52,104 nucleotides of DNA from Chitinophagaceae bacterium (GCA_027486835.1 JAIXOJ010000125.1:1-52104), one strand, 5' to 3'. Positions 36,745-46,515 are shown, counted from the first letter of the stretch. Numbers and translations are program-made. Notes: generated by a model from the sequence alone, not told the origin.

Positions 36745-37329
36745 ATGAAATTTTTTACACAAGGATTAAATGTGGTGCTACTAGTAGCAGTAGCCGTTTT
36801 ATTTTATTTACACTTTAGTGGAAAGCAAGCTACGGGTACACCAGCGGTGCACTCAGTAGTGGGTGGCAAAGACGGTGGATTTAAAGTGGCTTACTTTGAA
36901 ATGGACTCCCTACAAAACAATTTTGAGTACTACAAAAAAGTAGCGAAGGATTTAGGAATCTCCGAACAAAAGAAAAAGAGTGAGCTAGCAGTAAAAAGGG
37001 ATAACTATTTAGCCAAAGTGAAAGAATACCAAGGCAAGGGCCAAAGCATGTCGCAAGCGGAAATGGCACGGGCCCAGCAAGACATTGCCCAGCGGGAAAA
37101 AGAATACCAACAAGAGGAACAAACAAAATCGCAGGAATTGCAGGACGAGAGCTTTAAGAAATTGCAGGATGTAAAAAAGAAGATAGAAGAGTTTTTGAAG
37201 GAATACAATAAAGACAAGGGCTTTGCTTACATATTAACCAGTGCCTCTGATCTTATTTATTATAAGGACTCCACTTTAAACATTACCAACGATCTTATTA
37301 AGGGTTTGAACGAGAAGTATAAGCCGTAG
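36745..37329 (+). CDS. OmpH (Skp)-family periplasmic chaperone-like protein
   Basis: 194 residues. ATG 36745 starts a basic residue and a long hydrophobic segment (FTQGLNVVLLVAVAVLFYLH), a signal anchor or uncleaved signal. The body opens with the family's strand KVAYFEMDSLQNNFEYYKK, then a long coiled coil (residues about 60-150, KEYQGKGQSMSQAEMARAQQ) and closes with FAYILTSASDLIYYKDS, the usual OmpH end. Such proteins escort outer-membrane proteins through the periplasm. The frame is open from 36664, but those residues have no family similarity. The stop codon merges into a 14-bp repeat array. Confidence 0.9.
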   Translation: MKFFTQGLNVVLLVAVAVLFYLHFSGKQATGTPAVHSVVGGKDGGFKVAYFEMDSLQNNFEYYKKVAKDLGISEQKKKSELAVKRDNYLAKVKEYQGKGQSMSQAEMARAQQDIAQREKEYQQEEQTKSQELQDESFKKLQDVKKKIEEFLKEYNKDKGFAYILTSASDLIYYKDSTLNITNDLIKGLNEKYKP

Positions 37330-37336
37330 GTAAGTG

Positions 37337-37392
37337 GTAAGTAGTAGGTGGTAAGTAGTAGGTGGTAAGTAATAGGTTATAAGTAGTAAGTA
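37337..37392. repeat. Array of four 14-bp units after ompH
   Basis: Units at 37337, 37351, 37365 and 37379 with consensus GTAAGTAGTAGGTG; the first two are identical and the last two diverge. The repeat begins within 10 bp of the ompH stop. Confidence 0.75.
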
Positions 37393-37565
37393 GGCGTGTT
37401 GAGCGCTGCTATTTGTACTCAAAATAACATTTGTGCATCAAGAATAAACTTTAAATAAGCTTCAAGCTTTCGGGATGTTTATCAGCTAATTATTTCTGTG
37501 TTCATCTTTAATGTACCATTATTAATAGGATATCCCTTTGCACTCGGTGCATACTGCAAACCCGC

Positions 37566-37606
37566 AAAGAAGCATTTCACTTAAAAGGAAATGCTTCTTT
37601 TGTTTT
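37566..37606 (+). terminator. Strong hairpin terminator in the ompH-hldA gap
   Basis: A 13-bp perfect stem, AAAGAAGCATTTC/GAAATGCTTCTTT (37566-37578 and 37588-37600), with a nine-base loop and TGTTTT after it. It lies 236 bp beyond ompH, far for a simple 3' end. Confidence 0.8.
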
Positions 37607-37954
37607 ATCACACTATGAGGGCTGTTTTGCTTTAGCTATTATTGATTGCAAAACCTTTTTCTATTTATCTCGGTTTCTATAAAGTTTTTCGCCTACTTCG
37701 CAAATCTTAAAATGGTTTCAAACCCAAGAAAGATGGGGGCATAAAAGTTTTTCGGTTTGAGTCTTCGTTTTAACTTCTATGGGGGTTTCAAAACTTGAAA
37801 AGTTTGCCATGGAGGCGAAACATCTTTTTTACCCAGCACTTATTCCTCATTGCCTACAGGGCTACTGGTACGATGAATGAAAAAAAGTGGGTAATTGGTT
37901 CTTAACAACTAGTTACTACTAATATTGCAATGGATTTTTTCAAGATGCTTTAAT

Positions 37955-38965
37955 ATGGACTTTAATCAATTATTTTCTGCTTTCACACAACTAAAAGTGG
38001 TGGTATTGGGCGATGTGATGCTAGACAGTTACCTGTTTGGTAAGGTAGAGCGCATTTCGCCCGAAGCTCCTGTGCCCGTAGTAGCGGTTCAACGAAAGGA
38101 AGAACGCATTGGCGGGGCTGGCAATGTGGCCCTTAATACTGCCGCTCTTGGTGCCAACACTTTTATCGTTTCTGTGGTAGGAAATGATGATGCGGGTAAG
38201 CAATTAACGGCCTTATACCACCAACACCATATCCAAACACCATACCTCCACGTATCCCCCAACAGAATTACCACTAACAAAACCCGCATTATCAGTAGCA
38301 ACCAGCAAATGATGCGGCTAGATGAAGAAACAACCAAAGACCTATTGGCCGAAGAAGAAGATACCTTGCTTGGTTTATTGGAACGCTGTATTAAAGAACA
38401 ACAACCTCAGCTACTCATTTTTGAAGATTACAACAAAGGGGTACTTACCGAAAGAGTAATTCAGCGCGCCATTGCACTTTGCCAAGCAGCTGACATTATC
38501 ACCACTGTGGATCCCAAGAAAAAGCAGTTTTTCAGTTTTAAGGGCGTGCATCTTTTTAAACCCAATCTAAAAGAGGTAAAAGAAGGATTGAATTTGCTGG
38601 AAACACCCTCCACCCCTCAGGAATTAAGGGAAGTTCATGCCCAATTGCAGCAGCATTTAGACCACCAGATTTCACTCATTACCCTGTCGGAGAAAGGCGT
38701 TTTTTACCAATTCGATAGCCAATCGGCCATCATTCCCACCCATATCAGAACCATAGCCGACGTAAGCGGTGCCGGCGACACCGTAATTGCAGTAGCCTCG
38801 ATGGTTTTTGCCGTTACGGCCAATATGCCCCTCGCAGCAGAAGTGGCTAATATTGCTGGTGGTTTGGTATGCGAAGAAGTGGGCACTGTTGCAATAAACA
38901 AAGACAAACTCCTAAAAGAATGCTTGGCATTGCTTCCGGTTGCTGAAATATTAAATGAAAGCTAG
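37955..38965 (+). CDS. hldA: D-glycero-beta-D-manno-heptose-7-phosphate kinase (HldA, PfkB family)
   Basis: 336 residues from ATG 37955. It is a ribokinase-family sugar kinase with the HldA/RfaE N-domain hallmarks: GDVMLDSYLFGKVERISPEAPVPVV-type opening (seen at about 18-42), GGAGNVALNTAALG, and the catalytic DVSGAGDTV with the general-base Asp. It phosphorylates heptose-7-phosphate at C1 for ADP-heptose, the lipopolysaccharide core precursor. The cytidylyl/adenylyltransferase half of the enterobacterial HldE is absent, so a separate HldC is expected elsewhere. Together with kdsD it implies a Kdo/heptose core. The frame extends ten codons upstream without family similarity. Confidence 0.92.
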   Translation: MDFNQLFSAFTQLKVVVLGDVMLDSYLFGKVERISPEAPVPVVAVQRKEERIGGAGNVALNTAALGANTFIVSVVGNDDAGKQLTALYHQHHIQTPYLHVSPNRITTNKTRIISSNQQMMRLDEETTKDLLAEEEDTLLGLLERCIKEQQPQLLIFEDYNKGVLTERVIQRAIALCQAADIITTVDPKKKQFFSFKGVHLFKPNLKEVKEGLNLLETPSTPQELREVHAQLQQHLDHQISLITLSEKGVFYQFDSQSAIIPTHIRTIADVSGAGDTVIAVASMVFAVTANMPLAAEVANIAGGLVCEEVGTVAINKDKLLKECLALLPVAEILNES

Positions 38966-39058
38966 CGCAATAATGACTGAATGTTTTATTATTGTCGATA
39001 GTGTTCTATCACATACTACCATACTACCTAATAATACTTACTTAATAAAATAACGTTA

Positions 39059-40585
39059 ATGAAGCAGCCTCAATTGTCGCCGAAGAAGTACATTGAAACT
39101 AAAGTAAGAAACCTGCCCCTGCACAAATGTTATGTCAATTACGATTGGGCCGAAGGCAAAATAGCTGATGTGTTTGTGATGAGAAAACATCCTAATGGCA
39201 ACTTAACCATAGGTGTTTATTTGGTCGATTTGCTTTGCTTGGGTATCAAAGACACCTTCTTTATGTTCAACTACACTGAAGAGGAAATGAAGGAAAAACT
39301 GTTCAAGAAAAGTCCATTTATGTTTAAAGAGATTGATTACACAACTGCCCACAATATTGTGTATGCAGGGCGTGATTATGCCTTAGATTTCGACATCCAT
39401 CCGCACAAAGACTTCGCCACCACAAAATTTATCTTGGAAGAAGACACCGATAAAATTCCGCTAATGGACATTGAAGTGGGGGATAAAAATGGTAATCCCA
39501 TTCTTTGGGTGCATGAGGCAAACCAGTACCTAGATGTATATGCGAAACTCATGAAAAACCCAGGCAAAGACAATTTCACGTATTTCATTGGGGCATCTTC
39601 CCCTGCAATGCTGAGCCATTTACTAGACCAAGAAGATGATGAAAATGAAGCGGAAAATCACGACGAAAATGATTACTCAGAATATGAAAATTTAGACGCT
39701 GATGGAAATGATGGAAAGGCCAATTCTTCAAGAATTGAAGATTACCCATTAGGCACCATCAACTATATCAATGCCAGTTTTATTTCCGGAGAAGATTTGA
39801 TTAACCATTACTTGATAAGTACCCGTACACTAAAGGAGCAAAACTTTCTAGGGTTAGAACTATCGATTAGGTTGTATTTAAATGTACCCGATTTAGGGGG
39901 CATACCCGATTTTTATGAATCAAATGATTTTGCCCTTGCCCTAGCTGCCCCAAATGCAGCATTTTGGTTACCTGAAAATTTGGTATCGGAAACTCAGGAG
40001 TTTTTTGAAAAATATACCTTATTAGCAAAAAGGCATAATTTATCAAGTAGCAATTTCGATAATGAAACGGAGGCAGTTGATTCGGGGGCATTATACATTG
40101 ATGAAATCATTGACTTACTCAAGGATTACACCGAAAACCCAATGATTCTATTTTCGATGTTTGGTGCTGCAATCTTCAATGAAGGATATAAATCGTTGGT
40201 GGATCTATTGGTTGCTCATCTAGAAAAGCAAGCGGATAGATTCCCATTTCTAGGCGTAGTTTTAGCCACAGCTAGCTTAATAAATAAGGATTTCCAATAC
40301 AACCAACAATTTGCTTATTTAGCGACATGTAACGGGTTGAAAGAAGCATACCCCAGTAAAGATGAAATTAATGAAATGGAAGTCAGTGCTTTTTTTGCAT
40401 TTAAGTTGTGGCAGGCCATACAAGTAATTGATTTATCTAAGGCAATTTACTATTACCAACTATCTGCAGCCATGGATTCTACAAACGTGTTTGTTTCACA
40501 AGCTGTATTTCCTTTGGCAACTCTATTGAAACAACACTTGGAAAAGAATGAACACCTTTTCAACAACATTTTAGAAAAGAAATAA
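39059..40585 (+). CDS. Uncharacterised acidic protein with a Bacteroidota-specific N-terminal domain
   Basis: 508 residues, soluble by appearance. Residues about 15-110 (NLPLHKCYVNYDWAEGKIAD, then NGNLTIGVYLVDLLCLGIKD) match a block I associate with unnamed Bacteroidota proteins, some with a SEC-C zinc motif; no SEC-C is seen here. Residues about 195-220 form a very acidic Asn/Asp/Glu linker (DDENEAENHDENDYSEYE). The C-terminal half (about 330-508) is helical and TPR-like (ILFSMFGAAIFNEGYKSLVD). Function is unknown. Monocistronic, closed by a shared terminator. Confidence 0.75.
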   Translation: MKQPQLSPKKYIETKVRNLPLHKCYVNYDWAEGKIADVFVMRKHPNGNLTIGVYLVDLLCLGIKDTFFMFNYTEEEMKEKLFKKSPFMFKEIDYTTAHNIVYAGRDYALDFDIHPHKDFATTKFILEEDTDKIPLMDIEVGDKNGNPILWVHEANQYLDVYAKLMKNPGKDNFTYFIGASSPAMLSHLLDQEDDENEAENHDENDYSEYENLDADGNDGKANSSRIEDYPLGTINYINASFISGEDLINHYLISTRTLKEQNFLGLELSIRLYLNVPDLGGIPDFYESNDFALALAAPNAAFWLPENLVSETQEFFEKYTLLAKRHNLSSSNFDNETEAVDSGALYIDEIIDLLKDYTENPMILFSMFGAAIFNEGYKSLVDLLVAHLEKQADRFPFLGVVLATASLINKDFQYNQQFAYLATCNGLKEAYPSKDEINEMEVSAFFAFKLWQAIQVIDLSKAIYYYQLSAAMDSTNVFVSQAVFPLATLLKQHLEKNEHLFNNILEKK

Positions 40586-40605
40586 GAAGAGACATTGATG
40601 ACCAT

Positions 40606-40643
40606 AAAAAGGGGACACTTATTTTACTAAGTGTCCCCTTTTT
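40606..40643. terminator. Bidirectional terminator
   Basis: A 16-bp perfect stem, AAAAAGGGGACACTTA/TAAGTGTCCCCTTTTT, with a six-base loop. The A and T ends serve both converging genes, the acidic protein and the Nudix regulator. Confidence 0.88.
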
Positions 40644-40697
40644 ATTGAGGTGGGTGATGACAAGATTTACTTGATCATACCCCAATCTAATAACTTT

Positions 40698-41441
40698 TTA
40701 AAAATCAATCCCCACCCATTTTCGTTTGCTTTTTTCGTACTTCTCAAAATTAAATTTATACAGCTTGCCTGGGCGGTGGGGTACATCATCTTCAATTTCA
40801 TTTACGTCAATAAGCAAATCCATGGAGGCAAACTTTTTTCTAAAATTTCGTCTGTCTAGCCGAACGTTTAGGATGGCTTCGTATAAGTTCTGTAATTCCC
40901 TAAGCGAGAATTTATCTGGCAATAAGTTAAGCCCCAAAGGATGCTCTTGAATGCGTTTTTGCAGCCATTTATGGCAGGTAGTAAGTATTTCGAAGTGATC
41001 AAATGCCATTTCAGTAAGGGATTGCACATTGTGCCAATGCAACTCATGGTCATGAATCTTTAATTGGTGATGCTGAATGTTAATCAGCGAACAATAAGCA
41101 ACCGTAATTACACGCCCCCCTGGATGCCTATCAGGCCGGCTAAATGAACGAACTTGATCCAGATAAACATCGTCCATACCCGTTCTTTCCTTTAAAATTC
41201 GGTTGGCCGCATCGTCAAGTTCTTCGTTGTCCTTAATGTTATCGCCCAACAAACTCCACAACCCCTCATAAATTTCCAAGTCACTACGAATCAACAACAC
41301 TTTTAGCTCATTTTCTTCAAATCCAAACAGCGCACAGTCCACCGTCAGCGGAACTTTTGGATACTCGCCCACCAATGCCGTTGCATCAGCAATCAACAGT
41401 TCTTGTTCATTTTTCAATTTAGATGAATCGTTTTTGTTCAT
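40698..41441 (-). CDS. Nudix-related transcriptional regulator (NrtR/AraR type)
   Basis: 247 residues: a Nudix fold (about 30-165) followed by a winged-helix domain (NLYEAILNVRLDRRNFRKKF) of the NrtR kind. The Nudix box reads GDNIKDNEELDDAANRILKE and then RTG; against the consensus REUxEExGU the catalytic Glu pattern is changed to RILKERTG, so hydrolysis is unlikely and the domain probably senses a ligand (ADP-ribose-like or sugar). In Bacteroidota such proteins include the arabinose regulator AraR; no sugar-use genes are nearby here, so the regulon is unclear. It is divergent from ligA, 258 bp apart. Confidence 0.85.
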   Translation of the reverse strand: MNKNDSSKLKNEQELLIADATALVGEYPKVPLTVDCALFGFEENELKVLLIRSDLEIYEGLWSLLGDNIKDNEELDDAANRILKERTGMDDVYLDQVRSFSRPDRHPGGRVITVAYCSLINIQHHQLKIHDHELHWHNVQSLTEMAFDHFEILTTCHKWLQKRIQEHPLGLNLLPDKFSLRELQNLYEAILNVRLDRRNFRKKFASMDLLIDVNEIEDDVPHRPGKLYKFNFEKYEKSKRKWVGIDF

Positions 41442-41699
41442 GTTTTATCAAGGGCAACCTAATTCTATAATAGAAGTCTATCTGAAAGCCATCTAAAATA
41501 GGCAGAAAATAGTATCGTGTATTATTTACACTAGAACATTTTGTTGAAATCAATTAATAAAATCATTGCTCCCCTCTTTTCCGCTGTGCTAGTGGATTTA
41601 TAAAATGGTTTATTTCGCCAACAACTAATTTTAGCGCCCTTTAAATTGGAAATGCCATTTCATACTCCCCAAAAAGGAACTAAACCCTAACCCCTAATT

Positions 41700-43853
41700 A
41701 TGAAGTATTCTGCTTTACAAATACAAGAACACATTACCAGAGGTAGTCAATTATTGTCTTTGTCCACCAACTCCAACCATGAATTTGCCGCGCCTGAAGT
41801 AGTAGAACTAAGAAATATTATTGAGCTTCACGAGTATCAGTATTACGTACTAAACCATCCCCTCATTAGCGATACGGAATACGACCAACTTTTTGCGCTC
41901 TTAAAATCAATAGAAGCAAAGCAACCAACTTGGGTAACCCCTAATTCGCCCACACAGCGGGTGGGCAGTAGTTTAAATAAATCGTTCAACACCGTCCAGC
42001 ATTTAGTACCAATGCTTAGTTTAGAAAACTGTTTTAGCAGTAACGATTTAATAGAATGGGAGAAAAAAGCCAAAAACATCGTGGATGCAGGTGAGGTACA
42101 ATACTGTATTGAACCAAAATTTGACGGTGCCAGTATTTCCCTCATTTATGAAAACGATTTGCTCGTGCGTGCCACCACTCGTGGGGATGGTGTTGAAGGT
42201 GAGGACATTACCAACAACATCAAACAGATACGCTCCATCCCCCTTTCCGCGCCCTTTAGTCAATACGGCATTCAACAAATAGAAATAAGAGGCGAAGTGG
42301 TAATGCCCTTCAAAGCGTTTAGAGCGTATAATGAGAAATTGGCGGCACAAGGTTTAGCCCCTCTTGCCAATCCCCGAAACGCCGCCAGCGGCAGTCTGCG
42401 GATGAAAGACCCCAACGAAGTAGCCAAGAGAAATTTAGATGCTTTTTTGTACCACGTAAGTTACTATAACCTGCTGCCAGGCATTAGCCAAGCAAGTTGG
42501 CAATTAGCCAATGACGAAGCCCACACCAATGGCAAACCCATACTAACCACCCATAGCGATTCGCTACAGTTTTTGTGGAACATAGGGTTTAAAACACCAA
42601 ATGAAATAAAGGTTTTAGTGTACGGCATTGCCGAAGTGTATGCGCAAACAATAGCTTTTGCCGAAAAACGTGATGATTTCCCTTATGAAATTGACGGCCT
42701 TGTGATTAAAGTAAACGATTTTGCCCTCCAAGACCAACTAGGCATGACCACCCACCATCCACGGTGGGCAACAGCTTTTAAGTTCAAGGCAAGACAGGCT
42801 ACAACCAAGTTGCGCGCTGTGGAATATCAAGTGGGGCGAACTGGTGCAGTAACCCCCGTTGCCAAGCTAGACCCTGTTCAAGTGGGCGGAGTAACGGTAA
42901 GCAGTATTTCCATTCACAACGAAGAGTACATCAAAGAAAAAGACCTCCAAATAGGCGACACGGTATTAATTGAACGAGCTGGAGATGTAATACCCCAAAT
43001 TGTTAGGAGCGTAATAGAGGCAAGAGATGGGCAAGAACAGCCCATTATCTTCACCCGTAACTGCCCTGAATGCGAAAGTGAATTGTTTAAAGAAGATGGA
43101 GAGGCCGTGTGGCGGTGCATCAATATTGAGTGCAAAGCGCAGGTGGTAGAAAAGATTATTCATTTTGTAAGCAAAGATGCCATGGACATAAAAAGCCTCG
43201 GCGAAGCCAACGTACGCAGGTTTTATGAAATGGGTTTGCTACAGGATATTCCAGGCATCTACCGCCTCAACTTCGATCAAATTGGTCAAATAGAAGGCTT
43301 TGGTCAAAAGAGTAAAGACAATCTTGCCGCTGCCATTGCCGCCAGCAAACAACAGCCCTTGCACCGTTTGATTTATGGTTTAGGTATCCGTTTTGTAGGC
43401 GAAACCACTGCCAAAGTGCTGGCTAATGAAGTGCAACACCTGTTAGAATATCAACACAAAACCATCGAATCGCTGCAACTGCTAGACGATGTAGGCCATA
43501 AAGTGGCCGCCAGCATCTTTCATTTTTTTAGCAATGAACAAAATATTGCCATGCTACAGCAATTAGAATCGTTAGGGTTGCAATTGGTAAACACCAAAAA
43601 GAATACTCTAGAAACAGGTGGATTGCAAGGTCAAACATTCTTATTCACGGGCACGCTCAACAAACTAAAGCGCAGCGAAGCAGAAGCAATGGCCGAGAAA
43701 GAAGGTGGAAAAATATTGGGCAGTGTGAGCAGTAAACTCAATTATTTGGTGGTGGGCGACGATGCTGGCAGCAAACTAGAAAAAGCCAAAAAAATCAACA
43801 CCATCAAAATAATTAATGAGGACGAATTCCTAGCCCTGCTTGCTGCCAATTAA
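41700..43853 (+). CDS. ligA: NAD-dependent DNA ligase LigA
   Basis: 717 residues, slightly longer than usual because of an N-terminal extension of about 30. The adenylation domain has the active-site Lys140 in EPKFDG, then TRGDGVEGEDITNN and RGEVVMP. The OB fold and a Cys4 zinc finger (CPECESE to CINIEC near 452-476) follow, then helix-hairpin-helix repeats and a BRCT domain (QGQTFLFTGTLNKLKR). It seals nicks in replication and repair using NAD+. It is monocistronic; a terminator lies 220 bp downstream. Confidence 0.97.
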   Translation: MKYSALQIQEHITRGSQLLSLSTNSNHEFAAPEVVELRNIIELHEYQYYVLNHPLISDTEYDQLFALLKSIEAKQPTWVTPNSPTQRVGSSLNKSFNTVQHLVPMLSLENCFSSNDLIEWEKKAKNIVDAGEVQYCIEPKFDGASISLIYENDLLVRATTRGDGVEGEDITNNIKQIRSIPLSAPFSQYGIQQIEIRGEVVMPFKAFRAYNEKLAAQGLAPLANPRNAASGSLRMKDPNEVAKRNLDAFLYHVSYYNLLPGISQASWQLANDEAHTNGKPILTTHSDSLQFLWNIGFKTPNEIKVLVYGIAEVYAQTIAFAEKRDDFPYEIDGLVIKVNDFALQDQLGMTTHHPRWATAFKFKARQATTKLRAVEYQVGRTGAVTPVAKLDPVQVGGVTVSSISIHNEEYIKEKDLQIGDTVLIERAGDVIPQIVRSVIEARDGQEQPIIFTRNCPECESELFKEDGEAVWRCINIECKAQVVEKIIHFVSKDAMDIKSLGEANVRRFYEMGLLQDIPGIYRLNFDQIGQIEGFGQKSKDNLAAAIAASKQQPLHRLIYGLGIRFVGETTAKVLANEVQHLLEYQHKTIESLQLLDDVGHKVAASIFHFFSNEQNIAMLQQLESLGLQLVNTKKNTLETGGLQGQTFLFTGTLNKLKRSEAEAMAEKEGGKILGSVSSKLNYLVVGDDAGSKLEKAKKINTIKIINEDEFLALLAAN

Positions 43854-44238
43854 TTGCTCGGTAAGACGGTATTCGCTCATTAAGTAGTTACAAATAAAGG
43901 AGTTCTCTACAAAGGGTTAATAATGATTAATGGATAGAGAAATTTCCATACGCATTTTATCATATAAGGTGGTTCAAATAATTGCTGTACCATAACCGAA
44001 AATTCTTCATTTTCTTTAGGACACTTATATTTGAGCCTCATAGGATTTTTTTTAGAGTTTTAATTAATTACATCTGGTCTTGCTATTCCTAGCGAGACCT
44101 TTTTTTTGAACTTAATCTTCCCTTTGTAAGCATAAGAAACTTGGCGAATTAAATACATGAGAATGAATTCCTGTAGCAGGATGATTTAATGTGAGTAGAA
44201 AAAGCCTATTCCCCAAACACTCTTTTTTGTACAACCAA
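43854..44238. other. Intergenic region between converging ligA and kdsD
   Basis: No coding potential. The only element seen is the hairpin with T-run at 44076-44107. Confidence 0.5.
44076..44107 (+). terminator. Rho-independent terminator downstream of ligA
   Basis: Stem GGTCTTGCT/AGCGAGACC, nine pairs including one G-U, loop ATTCCT, then eight T residues. Confidence 0.75.
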
Positions 44239-45204
44239 CTACCCAATCCCTTCCCTAATTAAGTCGTGCAAGTGCAACACACCGAGGTATTTGCCATTTT
44301 CTTCCACCACTAGATGGCTAATATCGTATTCAGCAAACACAGCAAGTGCATCAATGGCTTTTGTATTGGGCAAAATGGTTTTGGGGTTAGGGGTTAAAAT
44401 GCTTCTAGCTGTATAATTGGATAGATTTCCACCGCTCCGCTCCAGCATCCGCCTTAAATCCCCATCGGTAATAATCCCTTGAATTTCATCGGACACATTA
44501 ACCACCACGGTAACACCTAGGCGTTTTGCCGTTATTTCCATGATTACTTGTTGTATGCTATCATCGGGGTGAGAAATAGGTCGGGCATTGGTTACATACA
44601 AGTCGGATACTTTTAAATACAGTCTTTTGCCAAGATTTCCTCCTGGGTGATATTGCGCAAAAGCTTCTTTATCAAACCCCCGCAGCTCCATCAATGCAAC
44701 GGCAATGGCATCGCCCATAACCATTTGAGCAGTAGTGCTGCTAGTGGGGGCTAAATCATTAGGGCAAGCCTCTTGTGTTATAGTGGTATTAATGATGTAT
44801 TCGGCATGTTTGGCTAGGAAACTGGTGGTGTTTCCCACCATTGCCACTAGTATATTTTCCTGTCTTTTAATGAGTGGTACCAAAGTTTTAATTTCTTGAC
44901 TTTCCCCACTTTTGCTAATGAGAATTACCAAATCTTGGGGTTGTATCATGCCTAAATCGCCATGAATGGCATCGGCGGCGTGCATAAAAAGCGAGGGGGT
45001 GCCTGTAGAGTTAAGGGTTGCCACAATTTTTTGAGCCACGATGGCGCTTTTGCCTACGCCACTAATTACCACCCTTCCTTTCAGTTGTAAGATAGCCTTC
45101 ACTACTTGTTCAAAATGATGATCAACCAACACACCAAGACCTGCAATGGCCTTCGCCTCTATATCAATTGTTCGCTGGGCAATCTCTACTATGGATAAAT
45201 TCAT
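44239..45204 (-). CDS. kdsD: D-arabinose-5-phosphate isomerase (KpsF/GutQ/KdsD)
   Basis: 321 residues with start ATG 45204 (MNLSIVEIAQRTID); an in-frame start 7 codons upstream is less likely. The SIS domain (about 40-170) has SGVGKSAIVAQKIVATLNST, ISKSGESQE and APTSSTTAQMVMGDA; the AYHPGGNLGK-type motif is AQYHPGGNLGKRL. Two CBS domains follow (about 200-321), ending in HDLIREGIG. It converts ribulose-5-phosphate to arabinose-5-phosphate, the first step to Kdo of lipopolysaccharide. The cysteine-free SIS pocket and His residues look complete. Confidence 0.95.
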   Translation of the reverse strand: MNLSIVEIAQRTIDIEAKAIAGLGVLVDHHFEQVVKAILQLKGRVVISGVGKSAIVAQKIVATLNSTGTPSLFMHAADAIHGDLGMIQPQDLVILISKSGESQEIKTLVPLIKRQENILVAMVGNTTSFLAKHAEYIINTTITQEACPNDLAPTSSTTAQMVMGDAIAVALMELRGFDKEAFAQYHPGGNLGKRLYLKVSDLYVTNARPISHPDDSIQQVIMEITAKRLGVTVVVNVSDEIQGIITDGDLRRMLERSGGNLSNYTARSILTPNPKTILPNTKAIDALAVFAEYDISHLVVEENGKYLGVLHLHDLIREGIG

Positions 45205-45384
45205 ATACGGCAAATGTAGGTTCACATTGGCAAGTTGTGGTTAATCGGTGGCGTGGTGCAAGTTCTTTACCTGCATTATCACCCACAAATAAGAATGCTA
45301 TTTCTGCTGGAGACTTTGATAGGGATTAAAAAGCTGTGCTTAGTACAAATGGATTTAGTACAGCATCATTGAAATTATCAACGG

Positions 45385-46515
45385 CTATTTTATGGGTGCG
45401 GCTTTCAATGCTAAGTCAGCCACTAGCATAATATGGTCGCTAAGCCCTTCATCTACCATTTCAAATTGTTGTACGTTGAAATGTTTATCGGGCAATATAT
45501 AGTCAATCCTCAAAGTAGGGGCTAAGTCGAAATAGGTTTTTCCAATGCCAAAAGATGTTTCCAAAAAAGCGTCTTGCCTGTTTCCCCTGATAGTTTGGTA
45601 AGCATAACTATTGGGCACATCGTTGAAATCGCCAGTTATTATACTAGGATAAGGACTATCAGCACACCAGTCTTTTACCATCCTCGCTTGAACAGCCCGC
45701 CGTTTAAAGGCTGGTTTCATTTTATAAAAAATGCTTTTCGATGCGCCGATTGCGTCTTCATCTGTTTCGGCTATCTTTTCAATATTATCGTAATCGGCTT
45801 TTTTAAACTTAAAGGATTGTAAGTGGGTGGTAAAAACCCTAAAAGTGTCGGTGCCTTGGGTAATGTCAGCATAAATCATGCTTTCGCCTTTGGGGTAGGC
45901 CAATTTACCTGTATCAACAATAGGGAATTTTGAAAAAATAATGCTGCCAGAAGTATAGCCCCGAGCCTGAGAATAATCTCTAGAAAAATAATGGTATTTA
46001 TGTGTTTTAGAAAACAAGCCTAAGTTATCGGTTTCGGCATTTTGATTTCCAAAGGAATGGCTGAATTCTTGTAAACAAATAATATCTGGATTGAGCTTTA
46101 AGATGGAAGCAGCTAATTCTGTCCGAATAATTTTTTTGTGGAGGTTGTTGGCAGATATGCCATTAAAGCTGCGCACATTCCAATCGATAATCCGGATGGT
46201 ATGCTTATGCTTGAGATCCTTAAATGTAACTCCCCCATTAAATGCAAAAAAACGGGTGATTTGTTGGTGGCCAATTGCCAAGGAAATGATAGGAATAAGC
46301 ACCCATATAGGTTTGGCAAACAGCCAGATAATGGCAAAGAAAAAGAGTAACGTTATGAGGTATGGCACCGCAAGCCCAACAAAGCCCATCCACCAAAAAA
46401 AAGATGCACCAAGCCAAGGCATACAACAAGACAAAAGGAATACAAAAGCCACCAATATGGTAACTCCCTGCATTATTTTTTTTGCCAATAAAGAAGCGAT
46501 GTTGGTTTTAGCCAT
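45385..46515 (-). CDS. EEP-family metal-dependent hydrolase, membrane-anchored (copy 2)
   Basis: 376 residues. Three N-terminal hydrophobic helices (about 10-95) precede an endonuclease/exonuclease/phosphatase domain with a full active site: IDWNVRSF, CLQEFSHS, GDFNDVP and SDHIM. In Bacteroidota such genes commonly follow a rhomboid pair. The substrate, nucleic acid or phosphoester such as a lipid, cannot be read from sequence. It is the last gene of a four-gene operon, 23 bp behind its paralogue. Confidence 0.87.
   Translation of the reverse strand: MAKTNIASLLAKKIMQGVTILVAFVFLLSCCMPWLGASFFWWMGFVGLAVPYLITLLFFFAIIWLFAKPIWVLIPIISLAIGHQQITRFFAFNGGVTFKDLKHKHTIRIIDWNVRSFNGISANNLHKKIIRTELAASILKLNPDIICLQEFSHSFGNQNAETDNLGLFSKTHKYHYFSRDYSQARGYTSGSIIFSKFPIVDTGKLAYPKGESMIYADITQGTDTFRVFTTHLQSFKFKKADYDNIEKIAETDEDAIGASKSIFYKMKPAFKRRAVQARMVKDWCADSPYPSIITGDFNDVPNSYAYQTIRGNRQDAFLETSFGIGKTYFDLAPTLRIDYILPDKHFNVQQFEMVDEGLSDHIMLVADLALKAAPIK

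Larger units (their letters stand above)
37330..37954. other. Intergenic region with short repeats, a terminator and no gene
   Basis: 625 bp between ompH and hldA. After the 14-bp array (37337-37392) comes about 170 bp with no reading frame, then a strong hairpin at 37566. The part 37611-37954 contains two loosely similar stretches starting AAAGTTTTTCG (about 37682 and 37744). A small RNA ending at the hairpin is possible but not shown. Confidence 0.4.
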
